From Yersinia artesiana (lineage in GTDB: Bacteria > Pseudomonadota > Gammaproteobacteria > Enterobacterales > Enterobacteriaceae), in contig NZ_CACVAD010000002.1 in assembly GCF_902726545.1 (NCBI RefSeq), positions 1 through 64,000 of the forward strand: a stretch of DNA of 64,000 nucleotides, in the 5' to 3' direction. Both the position numbers and the translations under genes were made by a program. Below the pieces are notes generated by a model. It saw only the letters and a program-made list of their open reading frames with translations, did not search any database and was not told the origin of the DNA. Below are positions 30,518-39,288 of the stretch, one piece after another (the first letter of the stretch is position 1; each line of letters begins with the position of its first letter).

Positions 30518-31708
30518 ATGGCCAAAATGGATAAATCGCAACCAAATTATGATGTTGTGGTCGTGGGCGGAGGCATGGTAGGTGCCGCTGCCGCGCTTGG
30601 ACTGGCACAAACTGGCTGGTCAGTGGCGTTACTGGAACATGAGGCTCCGCAGCCGTTTGAGGCTGAAAGTGTGCCGGACTTACGGGTTTCCGCGATTGGA
30701 TGCACCTCGGTGTCCTTGCTGAAACAGCTCGGCGTCTGGCCGCAAGTGCAACAGATGCGCTATGCACCTTATCGTCGATTGGAAACATGGGAACAGCCGG
30801 GTTCTCAAGTAGTTTTTGATGCGGCGTCGCTGTCATTGCCTGAACTGGGCTTTATGGTCGAGAACCGGGTTTTGCAGTTGGCGCTATGGCAACAGATGGC
30901 AACATGCCCTAATTTGACGTTACTGTGCCCGTCACGGCTGCAAACCATGGTCAGAGTAGATGACTATTGGAAAATCACGTTAGATGCACAGCGAGAGATA
31001 CAGAGCCATTTAGTGATAGGTGCAGATGGAGCTAATTCTCTGGTACGCCGTTTAGCTGGGATTGGCACTAGCGGTTGGCAATATCGCCAGTCCTGTATGT
31101 TAATTACCGTCGAGACCGACACTGCGCAGCAAGATACCACCTGGCAGCAGTTTTTCCCTTCAGGCCCAAGAGCGTTCCTGCCATTATTTGATCACTGGGC
31201 ATCATTGGTTTGGTACGACAGCCCTCAGCGTATCCGTCAGCTTCAGGCGTTGCCGCTGGCACAATTGAATCAAGAGATTGCCGCGGCTTTCCCATCCCGT
31301 TTGGGAGCTGTCAACGCCATTGCTGCAGGTTCTTTCCCTTTGGTTCGCCGCCATGCGCAGCAATATGTGCAGCCGGGGTTAGTATTACTGGGCGATGCGG
31401 CGCATACCATCAACCCATTGGCGGGGCAGGGAGTTAACTTGGGATATCGCGATGTTGATGCGTTGCTGGAGGTATTAAACCAAGCGCGGGAACAGGCTGA
31501 ATCCTGGCATAGCGAGCAGGTATTGCAGCGTTATCAGCGCCGCCGCCGTACCGATAATTTGATTATGCAAAGTGGAATGGATGTGTTTTACACCGCGTTC
31601 AGTAATGACTTACCTGCGGTAAAATTTGTGCGTAATTTGGCGCTGATGGCGGCTCAACGTGCGGGGAAACTCAAAGAGCATGCATTGAAGTATGCACTAG
31701 GATTGTAG
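30518..31708 (+). CDS. ubiF: Ubiquinone biosynthesis monooxygenase UbiF
   Basis: This 396-residue FAD-dependent hydroxylase has the dinucleotide motif 'VVGGGMVGAAAALGLAQ' near 15-31, the 'GADGANSLVRRLAGI' DG motif and 'LLGDAAHTINPLAGQGVNLGY' near 290. UbiF hydroxylates C6 of the demethoxyubiquinol ring in the last steps of ubiquinone synthesis. The start is the ATG at 30518 or 30527. The tRNA operon follows on the opposite strand. Confidence 0.94.
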   Translation: MAKMDKSQPNYDVVVVGGGMVGAAAALGLAQTGWSVALLEHEAPQPFEAESVPDLRVSAIGCTSVSLLKQLGVWPQVQQMRYAPYRRLETWEQPGSQVVFDAASLSLPELGFMVENRVLQLALWQQMATCPNLTLLCPSRLQTMVRVDDYWKITLDAQREIQSHLVIGADGANSLVRRLAGIGTSGWQYRQSCMLITVETDTAQQDTTWQQFFPSGPRAFLPLFDHWASLVWYDSPQRIRQLQALPLAQLNQEIAAAFPSRLGAVNAIAAGSFPLVRRHAQQYVQPGLVLLGDAAHTINPLAGQGVNLGYRDVDALLEVLNQAREQAESWHSEQVLQRYQRRRRTDNLIMQSGMDVFYTAFSNDLPAVKFVRNLALMAAQRAGKLKEHALKYALGL

Positions 31709-31837
31709 ATATTTTTATCACTTGTCGCCAGAAGCGTTGTTTTCTGGCGGCGGCGGGCGCGGTTCTTGCTAAGCAAAACTCAAATTTTATCGCGGCGAAA
31801 AAATCTCATTACAGCGAAAAAACAAAATATAGAAAAG

Positions 31838-31860
31838 CAAAAAGCCCGCCGAAGCGAGCT
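31838..31860 (-). terminator. Terminator of the tRNA operon
   Basis: On the minus strand agctcgc ttcg gcgggct forms a 7-bp stem (one G-U) with a stable UUCG tetraloop, followed by tttttg. It lies directly downstream of the last tRNA. Confidence 0.85.
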
Positions 31861-31870
31861 TTTCTAAATT

Positions 31871-31945
31871 TGGCTGGGGTACGAGGATTCGAACCTCGGA
31901 ATGCTGGAATCAGAATCCAGTGCCTTACCGCTTGGCGATACCCCA
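31871..31945 (-). tRNA. tRNA-Gln (CTG)
   Basis: The 75-base gene on the minus strand starts tggggtatcgcc and ends with encoded CCA. The anticodon loop is TTCTGAT, giving anticodon CTG. It is the last gene of the six-tRNA operon and corresponds to E. coli glnV/glnX; only one such copy is present here. Confidence 0.97.
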
Positions 31946-31950
31946 AAAGA

Positions 31951-32027
31951 TGGTGGCTACGACGGGAATCGAACCTGTGACCCCAGCATTATGAGTGCTG
32001 TGCTCTAACCAGCTGAGCTACGTAGCC
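31951..32027 (-). tRNA. tRNA-Met (CAT), elongator
   Basis: The 77-base gene on the minus strand starts ggctacgtagctcag and ends with encoded CCA. Anticodon CAT. The A1-type paired acceptor end marks it as the elongator, matching E. coli metU. It is identical in sequence to the copy at 32415-32491. Confidence 0.97.
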
Positions 32028-32058
32028 ATCTTAAAATCTTTAACCTTGAGAAATTGTA

Positions 32059-32133
32059 TGGCTGGGATACCAGGATTCGAACCTGGGAATGCCAGGATCA
32101 AAACCTGGTGCCTTACCGCTTGGCGATATCCCA
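32059..32133 (-). tRNA. tRNA-Gln (TTG)
   Basis: The 75-base gene on the minus strand has anticodon loop TTTTGAT (anticodon TTG) and encoded CCA. It corresponds to E. coli glnW. It is identical to the next copy upstream in the operon. Confidence 0.97.
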
Positions 32134-32216
32134 ACTGAAATACAATTCTTTTTACTGACTTAGCACAACTGGTGTCTAACAGTGTTTGTGTTTAACGACA
32201 AACCATTTCAGAAAAA

Positions 32217-32291
32217 TGGCTGGGATACCAGGATTCGAACCTGGGAATGCCAGGATCAAAACCTGGTGCCTTACCGCTTGGCGATATCCCA
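32217..32291 (-). tRNA. tRNA-Gln (TTG)
   Basis: Second 75-base tRNA-Gln with anticodon TTG on the minus strand and encoded CCA, corresponding to E. coli glnU. Confidence 0.97.
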
Positions 32292-32314
32292 TCTACTGTG
32301 ACAACCGATGAAAA

Positions 32315-32399
32315 TGGTGCGGGAGGCGAGACTTGAACTCGCACACCTTGCGGCGCTAGAACCTAAATCTAGTGCGTCTACCAATTTCGCCACTCCCGC
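32315..32399 (-). tRNA. leuW: tRNA-Leu (TAG)
   Basis: The 85-base class II tRNA on the minus strand starts gcgggagtggcg, with a long variable arm and encoded CCA. The anticodon is TAG. Position and sequence match E. coli leuW. Confidence 0.97.
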
Positions 32400-32414
32400 A
32401 TACATGAAAAAAGA

Positions 32415-32491
32415 TGGTGGCTACGACGGGAATCGAACCTGTGACCCCAGCATTATGAGTGCTGTGCTCTAACCAGCTGAGCTACGTAGCC
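32415..32491 (-). tRNA. metT: tRNA-Met (CAT), elongator
   Basis: The 77-base gene is first in the operon, on the minus strand, with anticodon CAT and encoded CCA. It matches E. coli metT in position. The operon promoter lies about 40 bases upstream. Confidence 0.97.
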
Positions 32492-32531
32492 ATCTTTTTT
32501 CTGCACAACCTTCATCGGCGTTGCGGGGCGC

Positions 32532-32560
32532 ATTATGCGTATATGGCCGATTTGCGTCAA
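32532..32560 (-). promoter_or_regulatory. Promoter of the tRNA operon
   Basis: On the minus strand: -35 TTGACG, 17-base spacer, -10 CATAAT, then the GC-rich discriminator gcgccccgc. This arrangement is typical of stringently controlled stable-RNA promoters (ppGpp/DksA). The first tRNA starts about 40 bases downstream. Confidence 0.85.
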
Positions 32561-32663
32561 CTAATTTTTTCCCAAAAAAGCGTTGAAGGGGTTCGTTTGT
32601 TTGGCTTGTGAACAGTCTGGTGATTAAAGCAGCACTTATGATGATTAATTGTTGAATTTGCCA

Positions 32664-32692
32664 ACAAAAAACAAGGCCACCCGAGGGCGGCC
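32664..32692 (-). terminator. Distal terminator downstream of asnB
   Basis: On the minus strand ggccgcc ctcg ggtggcc (one G-U) is followed by ttgttttttg. It is a complete intrinsic terminator and closely resembles the hairpin at 32861-32880. Confidence 0.8.
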
Positions 32693-32731
32693 TTCAGACT
32701 GCTGACAAACCCTAAGGACTCGATCTGGCAA

Positions 32732-32834
32732 GGTGAAGGTAGGCAGAAGAGTAAAGCGTCCGCGCCAGGGAAGGCGCGGCTCGAACCCCCAGGGATGGGT
32801 TTACGGCGTCTTTACGATCTGCCTGTTTTCACCA
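32732..32834. repeat. Large palindromic element (three-way-junction type)
   Basis: The outer arms ggtgaaggtaggcag and ctgcctgttttcacc pair at 12 of 15 positions, and the pairing continues inward (agtaaag / ctttacg). Inside are two hairpins: ccgcgcc / ggcgcgg and aaccc / gggtt. The whole folds into a cruciform or three-way junction of about 100 bases. It looks like a dispersed palindromic repeat of the Yersinia/Serratia kind, but I cannot confirm a named family (YPAL is one possibility). Confidence 0.65.
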
Positions 32835-32860
32835 CTACAGGCACTTTGTCATTAAGTTGA

Positions 32861-32880
32861 GGCCACCGAAGGCGGCCTTG
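32861..32880 (-). terminator. Proximal hairpin downstream of asnB
   Basis: On the minus strand ggccgcc ttc ggtggcc forms a 7-bp stem (one G-U) 55 bases after the asnB stop. It has no T run, unlike its near-copy at 32664-32692. Confidence 0.6.
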
Positions 32881-32934
32881 AGAGCTGAATAGTTGATGCA
32901 GTTAGGGTGGACTTACCCTCAGCTACCACGTCAG

Positions 32935-34599
32935 TTATTTATAAGCATCCTGATGCACGCCTACAGCGCGACCTGAAGGGTCATCCATGCTTTTGAATGA
33001 TTCATCCCATTCAATGGCTTTAGCCGATGAACATGCTACTGAAGGGCCGCCAGGGACACATTCCGCTGCACTTGGCAGTGGGAATAGCTCTTCAAAAATT
33101 TCACGATACAGATAACCTTCTTTGGAGGAAGGGGTGTTATACGGGAAACGGAAGTGCGCAGTTTCCATTTGTTGATCAGTGACTTGCTCGGCAGCTTTCT
33201 CTTTTAATGTATCAATCCAGCTGTAACCCACACCATCGGAGAATTGTTCTTTCTGACGCCATGCGACGCTATGTGGCAGGTAGGATTCAAAACATTCACG
33301 CAGGACATGTTTTTCCATTTTGCCATTGCCGCACATTTTATCCTGCGGGTTAATTCGCATCGCCACATCAAGGAAGTTTTTATCCAGGAAGGGTACTCGC
33401 GCTTCCACACCCCAGGCAGACATCGCTTTGTTGGCACGAGCGCAGTCATACATATGCAGGGCTAACAGTTTGCGCACGGTTTCTTCATGCAATTCTTTGG
33501 CATTTGGCGCTTTGTGGAAATAGAGGTAACCGCCAAATACTTCGTCAGAACCTTCACCAGATAGCACCATTTTGATACCCATCGCCTTGATTTTACGTGA
33601 CATCAAGTACATTGGTGTCGAAGCGCGGATAGTAGTGACATCATAAGTTTCAATGTGATAAATCACATCCCGAATGGCATCCAAACCTTCCTGCACGGTG
33701 AAGTGAATTTCATGATGCACGGTACCCAAATGGTTGGCGACCTCTTGCGCGGCGCGCAAATCAGGTGACCCGACCAAACCCACGGCGAAGGAGTGCAGTT
33801 GTGGCCACCAGGCTTCACTGCGTTCATCATCTTCTACGCGACGAGCCGCAAATTTTTTGGTGATAGCCGAAATAACCGAGGAATCCAGACCGCCAGAGAG
33901 CAGCACGCCATAAGGAACGTCGGACATCAAATGACTTTTAACCGCATCTTCTAACGCATTTGCCAGTTCAACTTTATTGGTGACATTGTTTTTGACATTA
34001 TCGAAATCAAACCAGTCGCGATGATAATACTCGCGGATTTCTCCATCCTGACTCCACAGATAGCTTCCGGCTGGGAATTCTTTGATGGTACGGCAAACCG
34101 GAACCAAGGCTTTCATTTCTGAAGCCACAAACATATTACCGTGCTCGTCGTGGCCCATGTACAGCGGGATAATACCCAGATGGTCACGCCCAATCAGATA
34201 AGCATCTTTTTCCGTATCATACAGAACGAAAGCGAACATACCTTGCAGATCGTCAAGGAATTCAGGCCCTTTCTCCTGATACAGCGCCAGAATGACTTCA
34301 CAGTCAGAGCCGGTCTGGAATTCATAACGGTCGCCGTATTGCTGGCGTAATGCCTGATGATTATAAATTTCACCATTGACCGCCAGAATATGTGTGTGCG
34401 CCGCGTTAAACAGGGGCTGTGCACCGGTATTGACATCAACAATAGATAAGCGTTCATGGGCGAGTATGGCTTTATCATTTGCCCACACACCTGACCAGTC
34501 CGGGCCGCGGTGGCGCATTAAACGTGACATTTCCAGCGCTTTTTTGCGTAACTCAATGGGGTCAGTTTTAAGGTCGAGGACCCCGAAAATAGAACACAT
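32935..34599 (-). CDS. asnB: Asparagine synthetase B (glutamine-hydrolysing)
   Basis: This 554-residue enzyme has an N-terminal Ntn glutaminase domain with catalytic Cys2 ('MCSIFGVLDL') and a C-terminal synthetase domain with the PPi loop 'SGGLDSS' near 238. It converts aspartate, ATP and glutamine to asparagine. The first in-frame Met gives the required N-terminal Cys after Met removal. Downstream lie two hairpins and a palindromic element. Upstream is a long leader with a sigma-54-type promoter, so control by nitrogen supply is likely. Confidence 0.97.
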   Translation of the reverse strand: MCSIFGVLDLKTDPIELRKKALEMSRLMRHRGPDWSGVWANDKAILAHERLSIVDVNTGAQPLFNAAHTHILAVNGEIYNHQALRQQYGDRYEFQTGSDCEVILALYQEKGPEFLDDLQGMFAFVLYDTEKDAYLIGRDHLGIIPLYMGHDEHGNMFVASEMKALVPVCRTIKEFPAGSYLWSQDGEIREYYHRDWFDFDNVKNNVTNKVELANALEDAVKSHLMSDVPYGVLLSGGLDSSVISAITKKFAARRVEDDERSEAWWPQLHSFAVGLVGSPDLRAAQEVANHLGTVHHEIHFTVQEGLDAIRDVIYHIETYDVTTIRASTPMYLMSRKIKAMGIKMVLSGEGSDEVFGGYLYFHKAPNAKELHEETVRKLLALHMYDCARANKAMSAWGVEARVPFLDKNFLDVAMRINPQDKMCGNGKMEKHVLRECFESYLPHSVAWRQKEQFSDGVGYSWIDTLKEKAAEQVTDQQMETAHFRFPYNTPSSKEGYLYREIFEELFPLPSAAECVPGGPSVACSSAKAIEWDESFKSMDDPSGRAVGVHQDAYK

Positions 34600-34748
34600 A
34601 GTAATCTCCCTAACTTCTCTGCTTTGGCGGTGATGATGTTGAGTTTGAGTCGTTCATCGCTGGAACTGTTTTTCATGCACTTGCTTTTGATTGATGCAAG
34701 CTGTGCCCCATGACGATGCATTCATCCGAATAATTTGTAGAAAGTAAT

Positions 34749-34765
34749 GCAAAAAACACGCCAAT
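34749..34765 (-). promoter_or_regulatory. Candidate sigma-54 promoter of asnB
   Basis: On the minus strand the sequence is ttggcgtgttttttgca. It has TTGGC at -24 and TTGCA at -12, with exactly 10 bases between GG and GC as sigma-54 requires. The expected transcript start is near 34737, giving a leader of about 138 bases before asnB. Confidence 0.6.
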
Positions 34766-34834
34766 TTAGTGCGATATAGATTTGTCGCTATAGCTGGCAT
34801 GGCGGCTTCAAGGACAAAGTGTATAGAAAGAAAA

Positions 34835-34851
34835 TGCGCCAAAATGGGGAG
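34835..34851. promoter_or_regulatory. NtrC-like site, proximal
   Basis: tgcgccaaaatggggag matches 13 of 17 positions of the NtrC consensus (TGCACCAAAATGGTGCA, from memory). Its centre lies about 106 bases upstream of the predicted sigma-54 start, close to the -108 site at E. coli glnAp2. Confidence 0.5.
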
Positions 34852-34876
34852 AATTAGCAAGAAACTTTGGTGCACC

Positions 34877-34891
34877 GCACTAAAAAAGGGC
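34877..34891. promoter_or_regulatory. NtrC-like site, distal
   Basis: gcactaaaaaagggc matches 12 of 15 positions of an NtrC-type site and is preceded by the perfect dyad ggtgcacc. It is centred about 147 bases upstream of the predicted start, some four helix turns from the proximal site. Confidence 0.4.
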
Positions 34892-34952
34892 GCAGTGCTA
34901 AAAAAGGGGTATCACAAAAGGTGGGATGGCGGCCGGAACCGCCAACGAGAAA

Positions 34953-35705
34953 TTAGATGATGTCAATTTCTGCAACAGATGGGTAAAAGTAGCTTGGGCG
35001 GAAGGGCATTGCTTCAATATCTGTTAATGTCGATACGCCGGAAAGAACCAAAATAGTCTCAAGACCCGCCTGGAAACCGGCCAAAATATCGGTACGCAGA
35101 TTATCACCGACAATGACGGTACTTTCCGAATGTGCCTGCATTTTATTGAGTGCAGCGCGGATAATCCACGGGCTAGGTTTGCCGACATAAAATGGTTTAC
35201 GACCAGAGATTTTCTCGATAGGCGCACATAGCGCTCCACAGGCAGGCGCAAAGCCGTGGCCGTGACTATCGGGGTTAGTAGCAATAAAACGCGCACCATT
35301 GGCAACGAAATAGGCTGCTTTATGCATCATGTCCCAGTTGTATGAGCGGGTTTCACCCACAATCACAAAATCAGGATTGATATCGGTAATGGTAAAGCCA
35401 GCTTTATACAATTCGTGAACTAATGCGCCTTCACCTACCACATAAGCTTTTTTACCATCCTGGCGGCGCAGAAAATCGGCTGTTGCCATCGCCGAGGTGT
35501 AAAAAGCACTTTCTGGCACTTCCAGCCCGGCAGAACTAAAACGGTTAGCCAGATCCTGAGCGGTTTGTGACGGATAGTTGGTCAAAATAACCAGCGGCAT
35601 GCCAGCTTCTTGAATTCGGGCCAGAAAAGTATCGGCGCCGGGGACGGGATGATTATCATGCAACAAAACACCATCGATATCGCAAATAACGCTTTTAATT
35701 GTCAT
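34953..35705 (-). CDS. nagD: HAD-family nucleotide phosphatase NagD (UmpH)
   Basis: This 250-residue HAD phosphatase of subfamily IIA has motif I 'CDIDGVLLHDN' (Asp nucleophile at 9 and acid/base at 11), motif II 'VILTNYPSQT', motif III Lys in 'YVGKPSPWI' and 'VGDNLRTDI'. E. coli NagD prefers UMP and other nucleoside monophosphates. It is the last gene of the nag operon, separated from nagC by an ERIC element. Confidence 0.95.
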   Translation of the reverse strand: MTIKSVICDIDGVLLHDNHPVPGADTFLARIQEAGMPLVILTNYPSQTAQDLANRFSSAGLEVPESAFYTSAMATADFLRRQDGKKAYVVGEGALVHELYKAGFTITDINPDFVIVGETRSYNWDMMHKAAYFVANGARFIATNPDSHGHGFAPACGALCAPIEKISGRKPFYVGKPSPWIIRAALNKMQAHSESTVIVGDNLRTDILAGFQAGLETILVLSGVSTLTDIEAMPFRPSYFYPSVAEIDII

Positions 35706-35785
35706 TGTTTAAATTACTCTTTTAGCCGCAGCAATGAGTCACTATAACATGGTCGATAATGAAACTGACCCTGCCACTATCTTAT

Positions 35786-35909
35786 GCCTGTCATCTTTCA
35801 AGATACAGGGCTGTTGGCTGCTATTACTTACCCAACACATTGAGTTATCTTTACTTATTGTGTTCATTCCGTTGCCGCCTACCTGCAACTCGAAATCTAT
35901 TGGGTGAAT
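35786..35909. repeat. ERIC repeat between nagC and nagD
   Basis: The element runs from gcctgtcatctttcaagatacag to gccgcctacctgcaactcgaaatctattgggtg, about 124 bases with diverged centre. It has the standard ERIC length without insert and ends a few bases from the nagC stop. Confidence 0.8.
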
Positions 35910-35915
35910 AAATGA

Positions 35916-37139
35916 TTAGTTTTCTAACAGGCGTTGCAATAATACACCGTTTAACATGGCGCGCTTGGCCAGTGCAAAAGCCCCAATAGCTGATTGATGA
36001 TCAAGCTGCGAGGTGACCACCGGTAGATTTTGGCGGAAGTTTTTCAACACTTGGGTATTAATGCAACCTTGAATCGCGGGGAGCAATATTTTGTCGGCTT
36101 CAATGATTTCACCGGCAATAACCACCTTTTGCGGGTTGAATAAGTTGATGGCGATAGAAATGGCTTTACCCAAATAACGGCCCACATGTTCAATCACCTC
36201 AGTTGCCAGCAAATCACCTTTGTTAGCGGCTTTGCAGATAGCACTAATATGGCAATCATCCAATGTTAATTTGCTTGGATATCCCTGCGCGAGCAGGTGG
36301 CGTACGCGGTTTTCAATTGCTGCATTCGATGCGACAGTTTCCAGACAACCAAAATTACCGCAATAGCAGCGCTCACCCAATGGATCAATCTGGATATGAC
36401 CGATTTCGCCTACGTTACCATTGCTGCCAAGAAATATTTGGCTGTTAACAATAATACCGGCACCGGTACCGCGATGCAGACGAACCAAAATAGAGTCTTC
36501 GCAGTCGCGAGTTGCACCAAAATAGTGCTCGGCCAGTGCCAAACTGCGAATATCGTGGCCGACAAAGCTGGTGACATTGAAACGATTTTGCAGATTTTCG
36601 ACTAACGGCCAATTACTCACACTGATATGTGGCATATAGCGCACGATACCTTTGCTCGGTTCAACCAGGCCAGGGAGGATGACGGCGATAGCGATCAGTT
36701 CACGCAATTTGCGCTGATAAGCTTCGATAAACTGACTGATGGTATTAAATAATGCATGCTCGAGAGTTTCTTGCGTACGCTCTGGCAGAGAATAGTGTTC
36801 TTCGCCCAGCGATTTACCGCTCATATCAAACAGCGTAATAGTGGCATCATGGCGGCCCAAACGGACAGCAATGGTATGGAAGTGGCGATTTTCCGTCACG
36901 ATAGAAATCGCGCGACGACCACCGGTGGAGGCTTGCTGATCGACTTCTTTGATCAGCCCGCGCTCCAACAGTTGACGAGTAATCTTGGTGACACTGGCGG
37001 GAGCTAGCTGGCTGAGATCGGCAATTTGAATGCGCGAAATCGGGCCTTGCTGGTCAATGAGCCGATATACCACGGCACCATTGAGTTGTTTCACAAGATC
37101 CACATTACCAATTTGTGACTGTCCGCCGGTGCTCATCAA
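35916..37139 (-). CDS. nagC: N-acetylglucosamine repressor NagC
   Basis: This 407-residue ROK-family regulator has an N-terminal winged helix (about 20-80, 'PISRIQIADLSQLAPASVTKITRQLLERGLI' in outline) and a C-terminal sugar-binding ROK domain with zinc motif 'CYCGNFGCLE'. It represses nag genes, and in E. coli chiP, until GlcNAc-6-phosphate binds. It is autoregulated from the nagB promoter. nagA ends 13 bases upstream. Confidence 0.96.
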   Translation of the reverse strand: MMSTGGQSQIGNVDLVKQLNGAVVYRLIDQQGPISRIQIADLSQLAPASVTKITRQLLERGLIKEVDQQASTGGRRAISIVTENRHFHTIAVRLGRHDATITLFDMSGKSLGEEHYSLPERTQETLEHALFNTISQFIEAYQRKLRELIAIAVILPGLVEPSKGIVRYMPHISVSNWPLVENLQNRFNVTSFVGHDIRSLALAEHYFGATRDCEDSILVRLHRGTGAGIIVNSQIFLGSNGNVGEIGHIQIDPLGERCYCGNFGCLETVASNAAIENRVRHLLAQGYPSKLTLDDCHISAICKAANKGDLLATEVIEHVGRYLGKAISIAINLFNPQKVVIAGEIIEADKILLPAIQGCINTQVLKNFRQNLPVVTSQLDHQSAIGAFALAKRAMLNGVLLQRLLEN

Positions 37140-37152
37140 TAAAATTACTCGC

Positions 37153-38298
37153 TTATTTTAAAACCTCGTTACCATTAACGATGGTTTTAGTGATTTTATA
37201 ATCGCGGGTAAAGGCAGTCAGGTTGGCCACTTTGCCGACTTCAATACTCCCTAACTGCTTATCCACGCCAATCGCTCGGGCCGCATAAAGTGTGGCCATA
37301 CGCAATGCTTCGTCCAGCGCGATGCCCACATGCTCAACACTATTTTGGACCGCTTCTATCATGGTCAGTGCTGAACCGCTTAATGTGCCATTTTCATCCA
37401 CACATAAACCATCGCGATAGTATATTGTTTTACCAGCAAAAATAAATTGATCAATTTCAGCGCCCGCTGGTGCAGTTGCATCAGTTACCAGCACTAATTT
37501 CTCACCTTTCAATCGCTTAGCATTGCGAATGTTGGCCCAATCCACATGCAAACCATCGGCAATGACACCGGTGTACACTTCCGGCGTATCAAATATTGCC
37601 CCAATCAGGCCCGGTTCGCGCCCGGAGATGTAAGGCATTGCATTATATAGGTGCGTTGCAAAGCGGATACCGGCAGCAAAACCTTGACGAGCTTGCTGAT
37701 ACGTCGCATTTGAATGGCCGGAGGAAACCAAAATACCGGCTTCTGTCAATTGACGAATATATTTGGCATCAACCATTTCAGGTGCCAAGGTCACTTTAGC
37801 GATCACATCGGCATTGGCACACAGATAATCAATCATTTCAGCGTCAGGTTTACGAATAAACGCCGGGTTATGAGTCCCTTTCTTCTGTGGGCTGATATAA
37901 GGCCCTTCCAGATGCAGACCCAACGCCTGATGCTGGTTTTTTTGCAGATATGAACGCATGACATTAATGCCGTGCTTCATATATTCATCACTGCAAGTAA
38001 TGAGTGTCGGCAGGAAACTGGTGCAGCCGGACTTTTCATTCGCGCGCTGCATAATTTCCAGCGTTTTTTCGGAGATAGCTTCAAGTGAATCATTGAATTG
38101 CACACCACCGCAGCCATTAAGCTGAACATCAATAAAACCGGGGGCCAGGATGGCGCCACCCAAGTCGCGTACCTCAATGCCAGCCGGAAGTTCATCGGCA
38201 GGACAGATACGTTCGATCAATCCGTTAGCCACGACAACAGCGTGATTATCCAGTATTTCATGGCTGGTATAAATACGGCCGTGAGTTAAAGCGTACAT
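37153..38298 (-). CDS. nagA: N-acetylglucosamine-6-phosphate deacetylase NagA
   Basis: This 381-residue amidohydrolase has '[17 protein letters not shown]', '[12 protein letters not shown]', '[10 protein letters not shown]' and the catalytic Asp in '[10 protein letters not shown]'. It converts GlcNAc-6-P to glucosamine-6-P and acetate, removing the NagC inducer. It lies 19 bases downstream of nagB in the nagBACD operon. Length matches the family. Confidence 0.97.
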   Translation of the reverse strand: MYALTHGRIYTSHEILDNHAVVVANGLIERICPADELPAGIEVRDLGGAILAPGFIDVQLNGCGGVQFNDSLEAISEKTLEIMQRANEKSGCTSFLPTLITCSDEYMKHGINVMRSYLQKNQHQALGLHLEGPYISPQKKGTHNPAFIRKPDAEMIDYLCANADVIAKVTLAPEMVDAKYIRQLTEAGILVSSGHSNATYQQARQGFAAGIRFATHLYNAMPYISGREPGLIGAIFDTPEVYTGVIADGLHVDWANIRNAKRLKGEKLVLVTDATAPAGAEIDQFIFAGKTIYYRDGLCVDENGTLSGSALTMIEAVQNSVEHVGIALDEALRMATLYAARAIGVDKQLGSIEVGKVANLTAFTRDYKITKTIVNGNEVLK

Positions 38299-38317
38299 CT
38301 TAACCCCCTAATAACTG

Positions 38318-39118
38318 TTACAGATTCTTGATGTTTTCAGCTTCTAATTCGCTGAAATATTTTACAGTTTTAACCTTCAATTCCATAGTCGAAGGTTCAT
38401 CGCACACCATAATGGCTTTCGCATGCAGTTGCAGGCAACTGATGGTCCACATGTGGTTGATGCTGCCTTCAACTGCGGCTTGCAAGGCTTGTGCTTTGCC
38501 ACGGCCAGTTACCAGAATCATCACTTCTTCTGCATCCAACAGCGTGCCCACACCTACAGTAAGTGCATATTTCGGCACGAGGTTTGCATCACCACCAAAG
38601 AAGCGTGAGTTTGCTTCACGAGTTTCTTCGGTCAGCGTTTTGATGCGAGTACGAGAAGCTAAAGAAGATGCTGGTTCATTAAAAGCAATGTGGCCGTCAA
38701 CGCCGACACCACCCATGAACAGGTGAATTTTGCCATAAGACTTAATCTTTTCTTCGTAACGGCGACATTCTTCATCAATATCAGGCGCATTACCATTTAG
38801 AAGATTGATGTTTTCAGCAGGAATATCCACATGATCAAAGAAGTTGCTGTGCATGAAGGTGTAGTAGCTTTCCGGGTGCTCTTGCGGCAGCCCAACATAT
38901 TCATCCATGTTGAAAGTAACCACATTTTTGAAACTCACTTCACCTGCTTTATACAGCGTAACCAAGTGCTTATACGCTTCCATCGGTGTGCCGCCCGTTG
39001 GCAGCCCCAGAACAAATGGACGCTCAGCGGTCGGTTTAAATGCATTGATGCGGTTAACGATATAACGTGCGGCCCATTTACCAACTTCTGTGGTGTTTTT
39101 CAGTGGGATAAGTCTCAT
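38318..39118 (-). CDS. nagB: Glucosamine-6-phosphate deaminase NagB
   Basis: This 266-residue aldose-ketose isomerase/deaminase has '[13 protein letters not shown]', catalytic Asp in '[10 protein letters not shown]' and '[17 protein letters not shown]'. It makes fructose-6-phosphate and ammonia and is allosterically activated by GlcNAc-6-P in E. coli. It is the first gene of the operon and divergent from nagE. Confidence 0.97.
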   Translation of the reverse strand: MRLIPLKNTTEVGKWAARYIVNRINAFKPTAERPFVLGLPTGGTPMEAYKHLVTLYKAGEVSFKNVVTFNMDEYVGLPQEHPESYYTFMHSNFFDHVDIPAENINLLNGNAPDIDEECRRYEEKIKSYGKIHLFMGGVGVDGHIAFNEPASSLASRTRIKTLTEETREANSRFFGGDANLVPKYALTVGVGTLLDAEEVMILVTGRGKAQALQAAVEGSINHMWTISCLQLHAKAIMVCDEPSTMELKVKTVKYFSELEAENIKNL

Positions 39119-39221
39119 CTTGCACCTCTTTGATTGCTAATAGTGGCTATACTCTACGCGGTTTGAATCATTCAGCTAAGCGTAACTCAGATTTTGACTC
39201 ATGCGTTGGTACAATGCTTTG

Positions 39222-39246
39222 TTCATTTTTCGAATGATAAAATAAG
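39222..39246. promoter_or_regulatory. NagC-like operator near nagB
   Basis: An imperfect AT-rich dyad (ttcattttt ... aaaataag) lies about 105 bases upstream of the nagB start. Its centre is about 96 bases from the second dyad at 39322-39343, near the spacing of the looped nagB and nagE operators in E. coli. Confidence 0.45.
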
Positions 39247-39288
39247 TTTTATGTCATGGCTAGTGAATTGGTGCTTTTTGACTGGTTT

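Larger units (their letters stand above)
34600..34952. other. asnB upstream region
   Basis: About 350 bases between asnB and the end of nagD. It contains the sigma-54-type promoter and NtrC-like sites listed separately. No gene was recognised; short frames here lack coding character. Confidence 0.5.

Noticed and set aside
31867-32495. Regularly spaced repeats that might suggest a CRISPR array
   Set aside because: The repeats are duplicate tRNA-Met and tRNA-Gln genes that fold as cloverleaves with encoded CCA.
31700-32940. Prophage or island inserted at the tRNA cluster
   Set aside because: No integrase, no attachment-site duplication of a tRNA end, and core genes continue on both sides.
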